NCBI RefSeq assembly: GCF_000503775.1 | Contig: NZ_KI629785.1 | Location: forward strand, 1,611,501 to 1,675,500 | Length of the DNA: 64,000 bases | Direction: 5' to 3' | From: Brevibacillus panacihumi W25 | GTDB taxonomy: Bacteria > Bacillota > Bacilli > Brevibacillales > Brevibacillaceae | Part shown: one piece after another, positions 44,590-53,379 of the stretch | How the letters are laid out: each line of letters opens with the position of its first letter | Position numbering within the stretch: the first letter of the stretch is position 1 | Program-made: the position numbers and the translations under genes | The notes under the pieces: model-generated | What the model saw: only the letters and a program-made list of their open reading frames with translations | Database searches by the model: none | What the model was told of the DNA's origin: nothing

Positions 44590-44947
44590 ACCTATGAACC
44601 CCTCTTTCTTCGTGTTGGTAACGTTCTAGCTACGCTATATGTAACTAGACGGCAAGTCTTTCCCAATTGTTTGCTTACGTTGGAAATCTTTACTTTCCAC
44701 AACTTATGATACCCAATCGCGAAAAGGATTAGCAACCCTCGCAAAACAAACAAAAGGAATAGATGGGTTTGTAGACCCCTCTTCCCTAGCGTAGCACCCA
44801 TTTAAGTATACATAAATTTACCTGTTAACAAAGTCTATTTGTTATCATTTTGTTAACAAATTTATGAACAAATTTATGAACTTTCATCCTTCCCTCTGTA
44901 AATCGGGATTCATTTCAGCTAACCCTGGTAGAAAAAGGAGAACTCTT
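44590..44947. promoter_or_regulatory. Divergent regulatory region between ctaC and the SDR gene
   Basis: The 358-base region is AT-rich next to the SDR gene. It holds two TGTTAACA palindromes (44823-44830, and TTTGTTAACAAA at 44849-44860), whose centres lie 28 bases apart, and two tandem copies of ACAAATTTATGA (44856-44879). On the minus strand TTGCTA-N18-TATCAT is one promoter candidate for ctaC, leaving a long leader of about 120 bases. No coding sequence is supported here. The binding protein for the palindromes is unknown. Confidence 0.4.
44856..44879 (+). repeat. 12-bp tandem repeat upstream of the SDR gene
   Basis: Two perfect copies of ACAAATTTATGA follow each other (44856-44867 and 44868-44879), and a third begins with AC. 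The first overlaps the right half of the TTTGTTAACAAA palindrome. Confidence 0.7.
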
Positions 44948-45787
44948 ATGCATAATCGGCCGATTGCACTGGTCACAGGTGCTTCCAGTGGATTTGGCAT
45001 GCGGGCCTCTGTCTCGCTGGCCAAATCCGGCTTTCACGTAATTGCATCCATGCGGGATCCGAACAAACGCGAAGAACTGATCCAACTCGCTTCCGCCCAA
45101 CTTGTCCTTGAGCACGTGGAGATTCTAGCTCTCGATGTAACCCGCCCTGACGAAATTGATCAGGCTGTCTCTGGCATCGTGGATCGCCACGGAAGAATTG
45201 ATATCCTGCTCAACAACGCAGGATATGCCAGCGGCGGTTTCGTCGAGGAAGTAGCTTCTGAGGAATGGCGTCGGCAATTTGAGGTGAACGTGTTCGGCTT
45301 GATCGATGTCACACGCGCTGTTCTTCCTTATATGCGGCAGAAAAAACAAGGCAGAATCATCAACATTAGCAGCATCAGCGGTCGCTTCGGTTTTCCCGGA
45401 CTAGCCCCCTACTGCGCATCCAAGCATGCTGTCGAAGGGTTCAGCGAATCGCTGCGGCTGGAAATGCTTTCTTTTGGCATCCATGTGGTTCTGATTGAAC
45501 CTGGCTCCTATCGCACCTCCATCTGGGAGAAAAGCATCGCACAGGTGCGCCAGCATCGGCATTCGGCCTATCAAAGGCAAATGCACAGAATGATGGAGAT
45601 GGTAGAGCAGATTCAGGCCGAAGCCCCGGCCCCGGATGAAGTCGTAGCTGCCATCGTGCATGCTGCATTGTCTGAAAAGCCACGTTTTCGCTACCCTGTC
45701 GGACGCGGCGTTCGTTTTACGATAGCTGCCAAGCAGTGGCTGCCCTGGAAGTGGATCGAACGGATCGTTGCGAGAAAAATGAGTTAG
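44948..45787 (+). CDS. Short-chain dehydrogenase/reductase (SDR)
   Basis: The product is 279 residues from the ATG at 44948 with AAAAGGAG 8 bases upstream. The cofactor motif is TGASSGFG (residues 10-17), followed by LLNNAGYASGG, the catalytic Ser in INISSISGRFG and the YxxxK motif in PYCASKHAVEGFSE. Classical SDR, substrate not predictable. It is divergent from ctaC and ends at a bidirectional terminator. Confidence 0.92.
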   Translation: MHNRPIALVTGASSGFGMRASVSLAKSGFHVIASMRDPNKREELIQLASAQLVLEHVEILALDVTRPDEIDQAVSGIVDRHGRIDILLNNAGYASGGFVEEVASEEWRRQFEVNVFGLIDVTRAVLPYMRQKKQGRIINISSISGRFGFPGLAPYCASKHAVEGFSESLRLEMLSFGIHVVLIEPGSYRTSIWEKSIAQVRQHRHSAYQRQMHRMMEMVEQIQAEAPAPDEVVAAIVHAALSEKPRFRYPVGRGVRFTIAAKQWLPWKWIERIVARKMS

Positions 45788-45934
45788 CATGAGCGCTTCA
45801 CGGAATGTTCTGAATTTCGCTTCCGGACCATAAGTCTTGCATAACGCACCACCCGCCTATCTGTACTTTTGCTATTCCTGCTGTCTACCTGTAGGATAGC
45901 CTTTGCGAACCTGTTTGTCAAAAACGGCACGCAG

Positions 45935-45974
45935 AAAAGACCTGCACCGCGGCAAGTGGCGGCACAGGTCTTTT
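45935..45974. terminator. Bidirectional terminator between the SDR gene and the SurA-N-like gene
   Basis: AAAAGACCTG (45935-45944) pairs with CAGGTCTTTT (45965-45974); a 2x2 internal loop is followed by a further CCGC/GCGG stem. T-runs flank the stem on both strands, so it can serve both convergent genes. Confidence 0.85.
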
Positions 45975-45993
45975 CACATTCAGAGGCAGGCGA

Positions 45994-46623
45994 TCACCCT
46001 GCCGCTTTTTCTTGGTCCGTTTTCAGTGCTGGATCGAAATACTCTACGTGGTGCTTCTCCTGCAAGTCACTCCACCATTTGTCGTAATTCTCGGCGCGAT
46101 TGCTGTCCACAAGAATCATCGTGATCTGTTCCTTCACTTGATCCAGCGGAGGCGCTGGCGATCCGAGCTGGCTTTTGTGCTCCTCGTAATAAGCCGCGAC
46201 CTGCTCGTCCGTCACCGGATAAGCCTTGTCCAGCAGTTTGTCCCGGGTCATGAGGAGATTCATTTGGTCTTTCAGCTTGTTCAAATCCATTCCCATCGAT
46301 CCCAGGTAGTCGAGAAATGCTTGTTCCGATCCGATCTGTTGCTTCATTGCGTCTATTTCCTTGTCAATCTCTTCTTGGCTCACTGTTATGTTCTGCTGTT
46401 TGGCTTCTTGACGAATCAGGGATTGCGCGACCAGCTCCGTCAACATTTGCTTGCCGTACAGGCCTTTCATCTCGTTGTACAACTGATGCTGCGTAATCTC
46501 GGATTGACCTGCTTTTGCCAGCACCGGATCGTTCTTTTTCACCGCCGACTCGTAGAAGCCGAGAACGACCAATCCCAGTATCAAAACCGCAATCGTCAGG
46601 ATCGAAATGTCAAACTTCTTCAC
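45994..46623 (-). CDS. Membrane-anchored SurA N-terminal-domain protein without a PPIase domain
   Basis: The product is 209 residues. An N-terminal helix (ISILTIAVLILGLVVLGFYE) would anchor it outside the membrane. The rest matches the chaperone part of SurA/PrsA-type foldases: ITQHQLYNEMKGLYGKQMLT, LVAQSLIRQEAKQQNITVS and YPVTDEQVAAYYEEHKSQLG. No parvulin-type isomerase domain is visible, so it is likely a chaperone only. It lies 156 bases downstream of the VWA operon, after a terminator. Confidence 0.85.
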   Translation of the reverse strand: MKKFDISILTIAVLILGLVVLGFYESAVKKNDPVLAKAGQSEITQHQLYNEMKGLYGKQMLTELVAQSLIRQEAKQQNITVSQEEIDKEIDAMKQQIGSEQAFLDYLGSMGMDLNKLKDQMNLLMTRDKLLDKAYPVTDEQVAAYYEEHKSQLGSPAPPLDQVKEQITMILVDSNRAENYDKWWSDLQEKHHVEYFDPALKTDQEKAAG

Positions 46624-46737
46624 GTAGATGTCCTCTCTTTCACTGTATCTGCTTCATTTAAGTATACAGCTGGGTTACGGTAGAAAGATGGAATAGCCCT
46701 TCCACAGCTTTTACACATTTTAGTACCTTTGGTCTAG

Positions 46738-46776
46738 CAAAAAGGAACAAGGAAGGGACGGCACCCATCCTTGTTC
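46738..46776 (-). terminator. Intrinsic terminator of the MoxR/VWA/ABC operon
   Basis: GAACAAGGAAGGG (46745-46757) pairs with CCCATCCTTGTTC (46764-46776) with one mismatch over a 6-base loop. On the minus strand CTTTTTGC follows. It begins 3 bases after the last gene of the operon. Confidence 0.85.
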
Positions 46777-46779
46777 TCT

Positions 46780-49635
46780 CTACTTGCCTCTTCGTTTTTT
46801 GGCTGCCAGGAGGCGGTTCAACGTCTCATCCGGCTTCTTCACCTGATCCTCTTCAACTTGCTTTGCCTGCGCAGTCGGAGGAACCGGTTGCCGGGAGCTT
46901 GTTTGTGCATGGGTGGATTGTGGCTTCGGGGTTTCTGACTGCACCTCAGAAGCAACTTCATGCTGCCATAGCTCTTCACCGGTTTGTTCACGGGTCTTCT
47001 TGCGAGTATTCATCCGTTTCTGCTCCATTCGGGTCCAGACCGTCTCTTTATCAGCGGCAGTGTTGCCAGTTTTTTGCCGCCTGCCCATGCGCGCCCACCA
47101 CATCTCCGGCAATTGCAGGCGGCGCACAGCCACATCCAGCGGCAACAAGAGCGCTGCCAGCATCAAAAGCCATTCGCTCACCTTTTGGATTTCCCATTTT
47201 TCTGGGAGATCGTTGCCAAAAACCGCTTGCGTATCTGAAATCAAGGCTCCTCCCCCGGCCAGAAGCCAATTTCTCAGCTGCTGCTCTCCGTCATCCTGCA
47301 GCCCGTATTCCGGGGAGTAGGAAACAGTCAAGCCCGTGGTCTGGCTCGCAACGGCCTGCCCGCCAGCCTTTTCGGTAATCTGGATCAGATAGCTGCCTGG
47401 ATCGGAGGCGGGAAACACTCCTTCCAGCACATTCGGCGCGGTCGGTCTCAGACGGATCACTTGCCTGTCCATCAGCTGGTTCAACACGACAGCCTCCAGT
47501 TCTTGCGGCATGGCTGCTTCGCCAGGCAGCGTGACCGTCACCTTTCCGTTGCCGCCTTCCAGTTGGGTCTGGGTCTTCCATACCCCATCCTCGATCTGCG
47601 GCAGTGTCCAGGCTACGATCTCGTTCCAAAGTCTGCTGTTGCCTGCCCATCCGACCCATTCCGCTGCCCACTTGCCTTCGAGATCACTCGTCCAGGCGAC
47701 CGTTCTACCCAAGCCGTACTGCCAACGGGCCAGTATCGGATCTTCGTCTATGCTCAGCAGGGAAACCTCTGCAGTCTGCTTGGGTGTCGTCGCGATATAG
47801 GCACGCAGCGGCGGCAGCGGCTCGCGAAGACTCGTCCAGTTCCCCGCTCCTGTCACTTTTGGCACCTGCAATTTATCCACGATAAAGGTTCTGCTTGCCA
47901 TCACGGTCTCATTGCTGAAAATCTGCGGGATGGAGGCGGCGTCACTGGCAAAATAGTACCTGCCTTTGCCCCATTCCGCCATCCTCTCCAGCAGCTCGCG
48001 ATCGGCGTCTTCCCCGAGAGCGACGGTGGAAAGCGTGATCTGCTCGCCTGTTATCTGCTCGATCAGTGTTTCATATTGTCCTGAATCCCCGGATTGGCCG
48101 TCTGTCAGCAGAATGATATGCTTGCGTTTGGTCTGCAGCGTCTTCATTTTTTGAAACGCTAACTCCAGCGCCGGGAAGATATCCGTCCCGCCATCAGCCT
48201 GAATACTCCCGATCTGCCGATGGATTTCAGCAAGATTGTCGACCGGCTGCGGGCTGACTACCTCCCAGGGTGATCCGTCAAAAGCGATGACCCCGATCTG
48301 ATCCTGCGCCTGAAGCATCGTCGTCGAGCGGATGGCCGCTTCCTTGGCCAGCTCCATCTTGTCGTAGCCATCGCCGTAATCACTCATGCTGCCGGACTTG
48401 TCGATGACCAGAATTAGACCGAGCGACGGCAGTTCCTCTTTGTTTTTCAAATCCATCTGGACAGGCAGCGCTTCTTCGATCGGTGTCTGAAACCATCCCC
48501 CCATCCCGAAGCTGTCGCTGCCGCCTGTCATGATCAAGCCCATGCCCAAATCACGTACCGCGGTCCGCATTCGTTCCATGTCTGCTTGGTTCAGCTGCGT
48601 AGCGGACACATCGGCGAGGATGAGCGAGGCGTATTGCTTGTAGGCATCCAACTCCTTGGGCAAGGTGGAGATGTCTTTGACCTCCACTTTCATCTGGCCT
48701 GCCTCAAGGGCTGAGACGAGGTTGCTCGCCGCTCCCTGATGCCCCTCAACGACCATGACAGTCGGCGTTCCGGCGACTTGTGTATAGGCCGTTGCCTGGT
48801 TGTTCGCCTGATTCGTATCTCGCTGCGCTTCGATCTCCACACGGAAGCGGTGAAAGCCCTCTTCCGTCGCTTTTTGGGTGAAAGCATAGCGGTTCTTTCC
48901 TTTTTCCACCTGCACAACCTGCTTGCCCGCTTCCCGATTCCCCTCGTAAAGCATCAGCGTCGCCTGCGTCGCCAAGGTGCTTTCCACCTCGACACTGATT
49001 GCGTATTCCTCGCCGCTGTACAATTGCTGCGGCACCTGCAGGGCAGTCAGGACGACCTCATCGCCTTGCTCCTGCTGGAAGGAGACGGCCTCTACCTCGA
49101 TCCCGCGCTCCTTTACCAGCTTCGTTTCCTTTTCTGCGTCTCCTTGCGTCTGGATGCCGTCGGTCAAAAGCACCAGCTTCCCCCGCGCCTGGCTGGGGAT
49201 CATGGCGGCAGCCAGTCTGATCCCTTCGGACAGATCTGTCGCATGCCGGTTGATCTCCACTCCCAATTGCTGCACCTGATTGCGCTGGGTCAAGGGCTGG
49301 TCTACGGCGGCGGTCCCCCCTACCACGACTACCGCGTACTCATCCTCGGCTGCCTTTTGCTGAACGGCTGCTTTCATGAACGCCGTCACACGCGGGTCAT
49401 CCTTCATGGAAGCCGAACGATCCACGACAAAAACGATCGTTTTGCCCTGCACGGGAAAGTTCAGCTGCATGCCTGCCAAGACCAAGACCAGCAGAGAAAA
49501 CAAGAGGCTGCGCATGATGGCGATTGTCCATTTTTTTCTTTTGGCCATCTGCTTCTGCTTGCGCCACCACTGCACGACGACAAGGATCGCCGGGATCAGC
49601 AGCAGAAACAGAGGCTGGAGAAAATTAATAACCAC
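46780..49635 (-). CDS. Membrane protein with two von Willebrand factor A domains and a GATase-like segment
   Basis: The product is 951 residues from a GTG at 49635 with GGAGGG 9 bases upstream; it overlaps the previous gene by 11 bases. Two N-terminal membrane helices (about 8-22 and 40-58) precede a VWA domain with MIDAS DRSAS at 72-76. A segment with LIMTGGSDSFGMGG (about 367-380) looks like a glutamine-amidotransferase-like fold. A second VWA has DKSGS at 412-416. A final helix lies near residue 840, followed by a charged Lys/Gln-rich cytoplasmic tail. It is the last gene of the eight-gene operon. Function unknown; VWA domains usually bind protein partners through Mg. Confidence 0.88.
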   Translation of the reverse strand: MVINFLQPLFLLLIPAILVVVQWWRKQKQMAKRKKWTIAIMRSLLFSLLVLVLAGMQLNFPVQGKTIVFVVDRSASMKDDPRVTAFMKAAVQQKAAEDEYAVVVVGGTAAVDQPLTQRNQVQQLGVEINRHATDLSEGIRLAAAMIPSQARGKLVLLTDGIQTQGDAEKETKLVKERGIEVEAVSFQQEQGDEVVLTALQVPQQLYSGEEYAISVEVESTLATQATLMLYEGNREAGKQVVQVEKGKNRYAFTQKATEEGFHRFRVEIEAQRDTNQANNQATAYTQVAGTPTVMVVEGHQGAASNLVSALEAGQMKVEVKDISTLPKELDAYKQYASLILADVSATQLNQADMERMRTAVRDLGMGLIMTGGSDSFGMGGWFQTPIEEALPVQMDLKNKEELPSLGLILVIDKSGSMSDYGDGYDKMELAKEAAIRSTTMLQAQDQIGVIAFDGSPWEVVSPQPVDNLAEIHRQIGSIQADGGTDIFPALELAFQKMKTLQTKRKHIILLTDGQSGDSGQYETLIEQITGEQITLSTVALGEDADRELLERMAEWGKGRYYFASDAASIPQIFSNETVMASRTFIVDKLQVPKVTGAGNWTSLREPLPPLRAYIATTPKQTAEVSLLSIDEDPILARWQYGLGRTVAWTSDLEGKWAAEWVGWAGNSRLWNEIVAWTLPQIEDGVWKTQTQLEGGNGKVTVTLPGEAAMPQELEAVVLNQLMDRQVIRLRPTAPNVLEGVFPASDPGSYLIQITEKAGGQAVASQTTGLTVSYSPEYGLQDDGEQQLRNWLLAGGGALISDTQAVFGNDLPEKWEIQKVSEWLLMLAALLLPLDVAVRRLQLPEMWWARMGRRQKTGNTAADKETVWTRMEQKRMNTRKKTREQTGEELWQHEVASEVQSETPKPQSTHAQTSSRQPVPPTAQAKQVEEDQVKKPDETLNRLLAAKKRRGK

Positions 49636-51484
49636 GCTGGTACACCCTCCATTCCACAAAAAGGACCAACAGAGCAAGAGCGACAAGCCACGGCGTAAGC
49701 TCTCTGCTTCCCGTCAATGGGGAGTCTGCCGTCGCTGCGGTTGCAGAGGGTTTTCCGAGTGTTTCCACACCGATGAAATCCGGCGTAATATCAGACTCGC
49801 GTTCATGGATTGACACGGAAAAATAGCGGCTGATCCTGCCTGTACCGGCCTCTTCGTCCAGGCGGTAGAGTCCGATCTGATCGGGTACGCGCAGCAGCCA
49901 GTTCGTACCTGTCGTCTCTATCGGCAGCTGCTGTCCATCCGGGTATGTAAGCATTCGGTTCGTTCCCCCTGCCGAGAGTGAGAGGTTGAGCACATCGCCT
50001 GGCGTTGCCTCGTCAATTGGCACGGTTTGCAGAGGGGAAAGCCAGTTGATCCCATTTTGCATAAAAATCGGGAAGGCAGGCCGCAGGGGGAAATCAGACT
50101 GATGCAGGTCAAAACCAATGATGACCACGCGTCTTCCATCGATGATGCCTGCTCTGATCAAATCTCGCTCACCTGCTCGAACCAGCGTTTTCATTCCCGG
50201 CATCGGGTCCAGAATCGCCGTCTTTGCTACGTGGACATCTCGCCAATCCACGTATCGAAGCAGCGGGTCTTCCTGCTGCACGGCTTGGGGCTGCTGTTCC
50301 AGCTCTGTCTCCCCCCGGTACGGCAGCCATGGCGCTTCCCGGTCTGGCGCGATCAACAGGATATTGCCCTCTGGCAGCTGTTCGGGAACAACTCCATCAA
50401 ACACCCAGAGATCTCGTGCTTCGGCTACATCCTCGGGCACCTGCTGCCGCGTCTCGACCTCAAGCCTTCCGATTGTTTGCAGGGCCTGGTGGAGAAAGCG
50501 ATTGCCCTGCGGTGAGACGAGTGTCGCCTGGCCGATCCCCGAGGCGAAGGGGATGCTCCAGCGCTCATTGTCCAGGGCCAGTCCATCCTGTTGCGGTTCA
50601 ATGACTGCTCGATAGACAGGCGATGCGAACAAAGACTCGAAGGTGATCGTCTGGGAGCTTCCCGCCTCCACTGAAAAGGTCTCGGTCTCCAGCAGCTGAT
50701 TTTCCCCATCGTAGATGTATACTTGTCCGCTTGAAGTCTGTGTTCCCTGATTGTCCAAACGCAGCAATCCCTCCACTCCCCCTTTGACGGGCTGGGTGAC
50801 AAAAGCGCCGATGGAGGTGTTTTCCCGGAACTGGCCCATCTGCATAAAGCGGAAAGCGACAGAAATGCCCTGTGGAGCTTTTGCCGCAAAAAGCCGCTCC
50901 GTCTTGCCGTCACCAAGCCAGACAACTCCACTGCCCGCCTCGTTGGCAGCGATGGCCGCAGCCAGGGTCATGGCTGCGCTAGTATCCGAAGAACCCAATT
51001 GGGGCTTGATCGACTGGAGCATCTGTACGAGCTCTTCGCGATCATTGCTTTGGGCCAGCAATACATGGGGCTGCCTCCCCGCTTCGATGAGCGTCATCAC
51101 TTGCCCGCCGCTGCGCTTTTCCACCAGCTCTGACGCAGCATGAATGGCCTTCTCCAGCCGCGTCATCTCCCCTTCCTGCCCCTGCATGCTCGCGGCGTTC
51201 TCAATCACCACGATGGTATGCTGGTCGGTCAATCCTTCTGTCGGCACTGCAAGGCGAAGCAAGGCGAGCACGAGCAGCACTGCTGCAAGCAATTGCAAAA
51301 ACAACAGCAGATTGCGCTTGAGCTTTTCCCACGGCTTGACCGCTTCCCAGTTTTTCAGGGTTTTCCGCCACATCAACGTGCTGGGAACGACCCGTTCCTC
51401 CGCCTTTTGCTTGAGCAGGTAGAGCAGTACGATCGCCGGGATGATCAGTGCGAACCAACTGTTTCCCAAGGCCAGCCATTCCAT
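49625..51484 (-). CDS. BatA/VWA-like membrane protein with degenerate MIDAS
   Basis: The product is 619 residues. The N-terminus is the BatA (aerotolerance regulator) type: helix ALIIPAIVLLYLL, then RVVPSTLMWRKTLKNWEAVK and a second helix LLLFLQLLAAVLLVLALLRL. The VWA-like domain follows, but the metal site DxSxS reads ENAAS at 95-99, so metal binding is doubtful. A beta-rich middle part and a last membrane helix (LVALALLVLFVEW) close the protein. It lies 15 bases after the DUF58 gene and overlaps the double-VWA gene. Probably a structural partner of that protein. Confidence 0.88.
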   Translation of the reverse strand: MEWLALGNSWFALIIPAIVLLYLLKQKAEERVVPSTLMWRKTLKNWEAVKPWEKLKRNLLLFLQLLAAVLLVLALLRLAVPTEGLTDQHTIVVIENAASMQGQEGEMTRLEKAIHAASELVEKRSGGQVMTLIEAGRQPHVLLAQSNDREELVQMLQSIKPQLGSSDTSAAMTLAAAIAANEAGSGVVWLGDGKTERLFAAKAPQGISVAFRFMQMGQFRENTSIGAFVTQPVKGGVEGLLRLDNQGTQTSSGQVYIYDGENQLLETETFSVEAGSSQTITFESLFASPVYRAVIEPQQDGLALDNERWSIPFASGIGQATLVSPQGNRFLHQALQTIGRLEVETRQQVPEDVAEARDLWVFDGVVPEQLPEGNILLIAPDREAPWLPYRGETELEQQPQAVQQEDPLLRYVDWRDVHVAKTAILDPMPGMKTLVRAGERDLIRAGIIDGRRVVIIGFDLHQSDFPLRPAFPIFMQNGINWLSPLQTVPIDEATPGDVLNLSLSAGGTNRMLTYPDGQQLPIETTGTNWLLRVPDQIGLYRLDEEAGTGRISRYFSVSIHERESDITPDFIGVETLGKPSATAATADSPLTGSRELTPWLVALALLVLFVEWRVYQRGY

Positions 51485-51499
51485 CGTGCTCTCTCCTCT

Positions 51500-52377
51500 C
51501 TAGCGAATGATGCCCGCTTGTCGAAATACTTGAAAGACAATGGCCTCCAGCGGCTGTTCTGCCTGCACGGGCACATAGGATATCCCCCTCTTGTAGGCAA
51601 AAGCCGCCATGTGTTCCTGAAATCCGTGAAAATTCTTGTAGTACTCCTCCATCAAAAGGCCTGTGATGGAAACTTCCCGGGCACCGCCCGTCTCCGAGTC
51701 GATCAGACGCAATTCCCCGTGATAGGCAGGACTTGTCTCCTCCAAAGACCAGATCGGCACCAGCGTCACATCCTGTCTGGCCGCTTGCAAATAGGCGACC
51801 CCCTTCTGGTAGCCCGTTTCAAAGAAAAAGTCGGACAGAATGATGGAGATACCCGGTTTGCCGCGTACAGCGCCCGGAGAGTGCATTGCTGCCTGCAGAT
51901 CTCCCTCGCCCCCCGGCTGGATCTTGGACAAAAAGTCGAGCAATCGCGCAGCCTGGCCTTTTCCCTGCAGTCCGCGAAGCGAGGCCGTCACTTGCGAGTC
52001 AAAGACGGTGACGGAGACATGATCCAGGTTGCACAGCGACAGATAGCCGAGTGCCGCCGCCACTTGCACCGCCAGATCGAGCTTGGAGGGTTGGCCATAG
52101 CTCATGGAACGGCTGCAGTCGATATAGATCGTCACATGCAGCTCTGTCTCATCCAGGAATTTTTTCAAAAACAGCTTGCCTGAACGCGCATAGGCATTCC
52201 AATCCAGCTGACGCAGATCATCGCCTGGTGTGTAAGCACGGTAGTCAGCGAATTCCATCGAAGAACCCAACAGCTTGGAACGCCGCTTCCCCGCCTGGCT
52301 GCCGCCGGCCTCGCGTTTGCTCGCCATCTGCATCCGCTCCAAGCGCGCCAGCCATGATGGGTCCAACAAATAGCGAC

Positions 52378-52381
<4 letters not shown>
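51500..52381 (-). CDS. DUF58 (VWA-like) protein
   Basis: The product is 293 residues. The DUF58 block is clear: MEFADYRAYTPGDDLRQLDW, followed by NAYARSGKLFLKKF. A VWA-like fold then has a metal-site motif DCSRS in IYIDCSRSMSYG. Soluble. DUF58 proteins nearly always pair with MoxR ATPases. The start overlaps the MoxR stop by 4 bases. Confidence 0.93.
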
Positions 52382-53361
<980 letters not shown>

Positions 53362-53379
53362 CGCTCTCTCCCCATTCCA

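Noticed and set aside
44592..44801. Small minus-strand frame upstream of ctaC
   Set aside because: No ribosome binding site and no conserved pattern; more likely the ctaC leader.
44839..44860. Rex-type redox operator in the ctaC/SDR intergenic region
   Set aside because: TTGTTA and TAACAA halves are present but their spacing does not fit the known Rex box.
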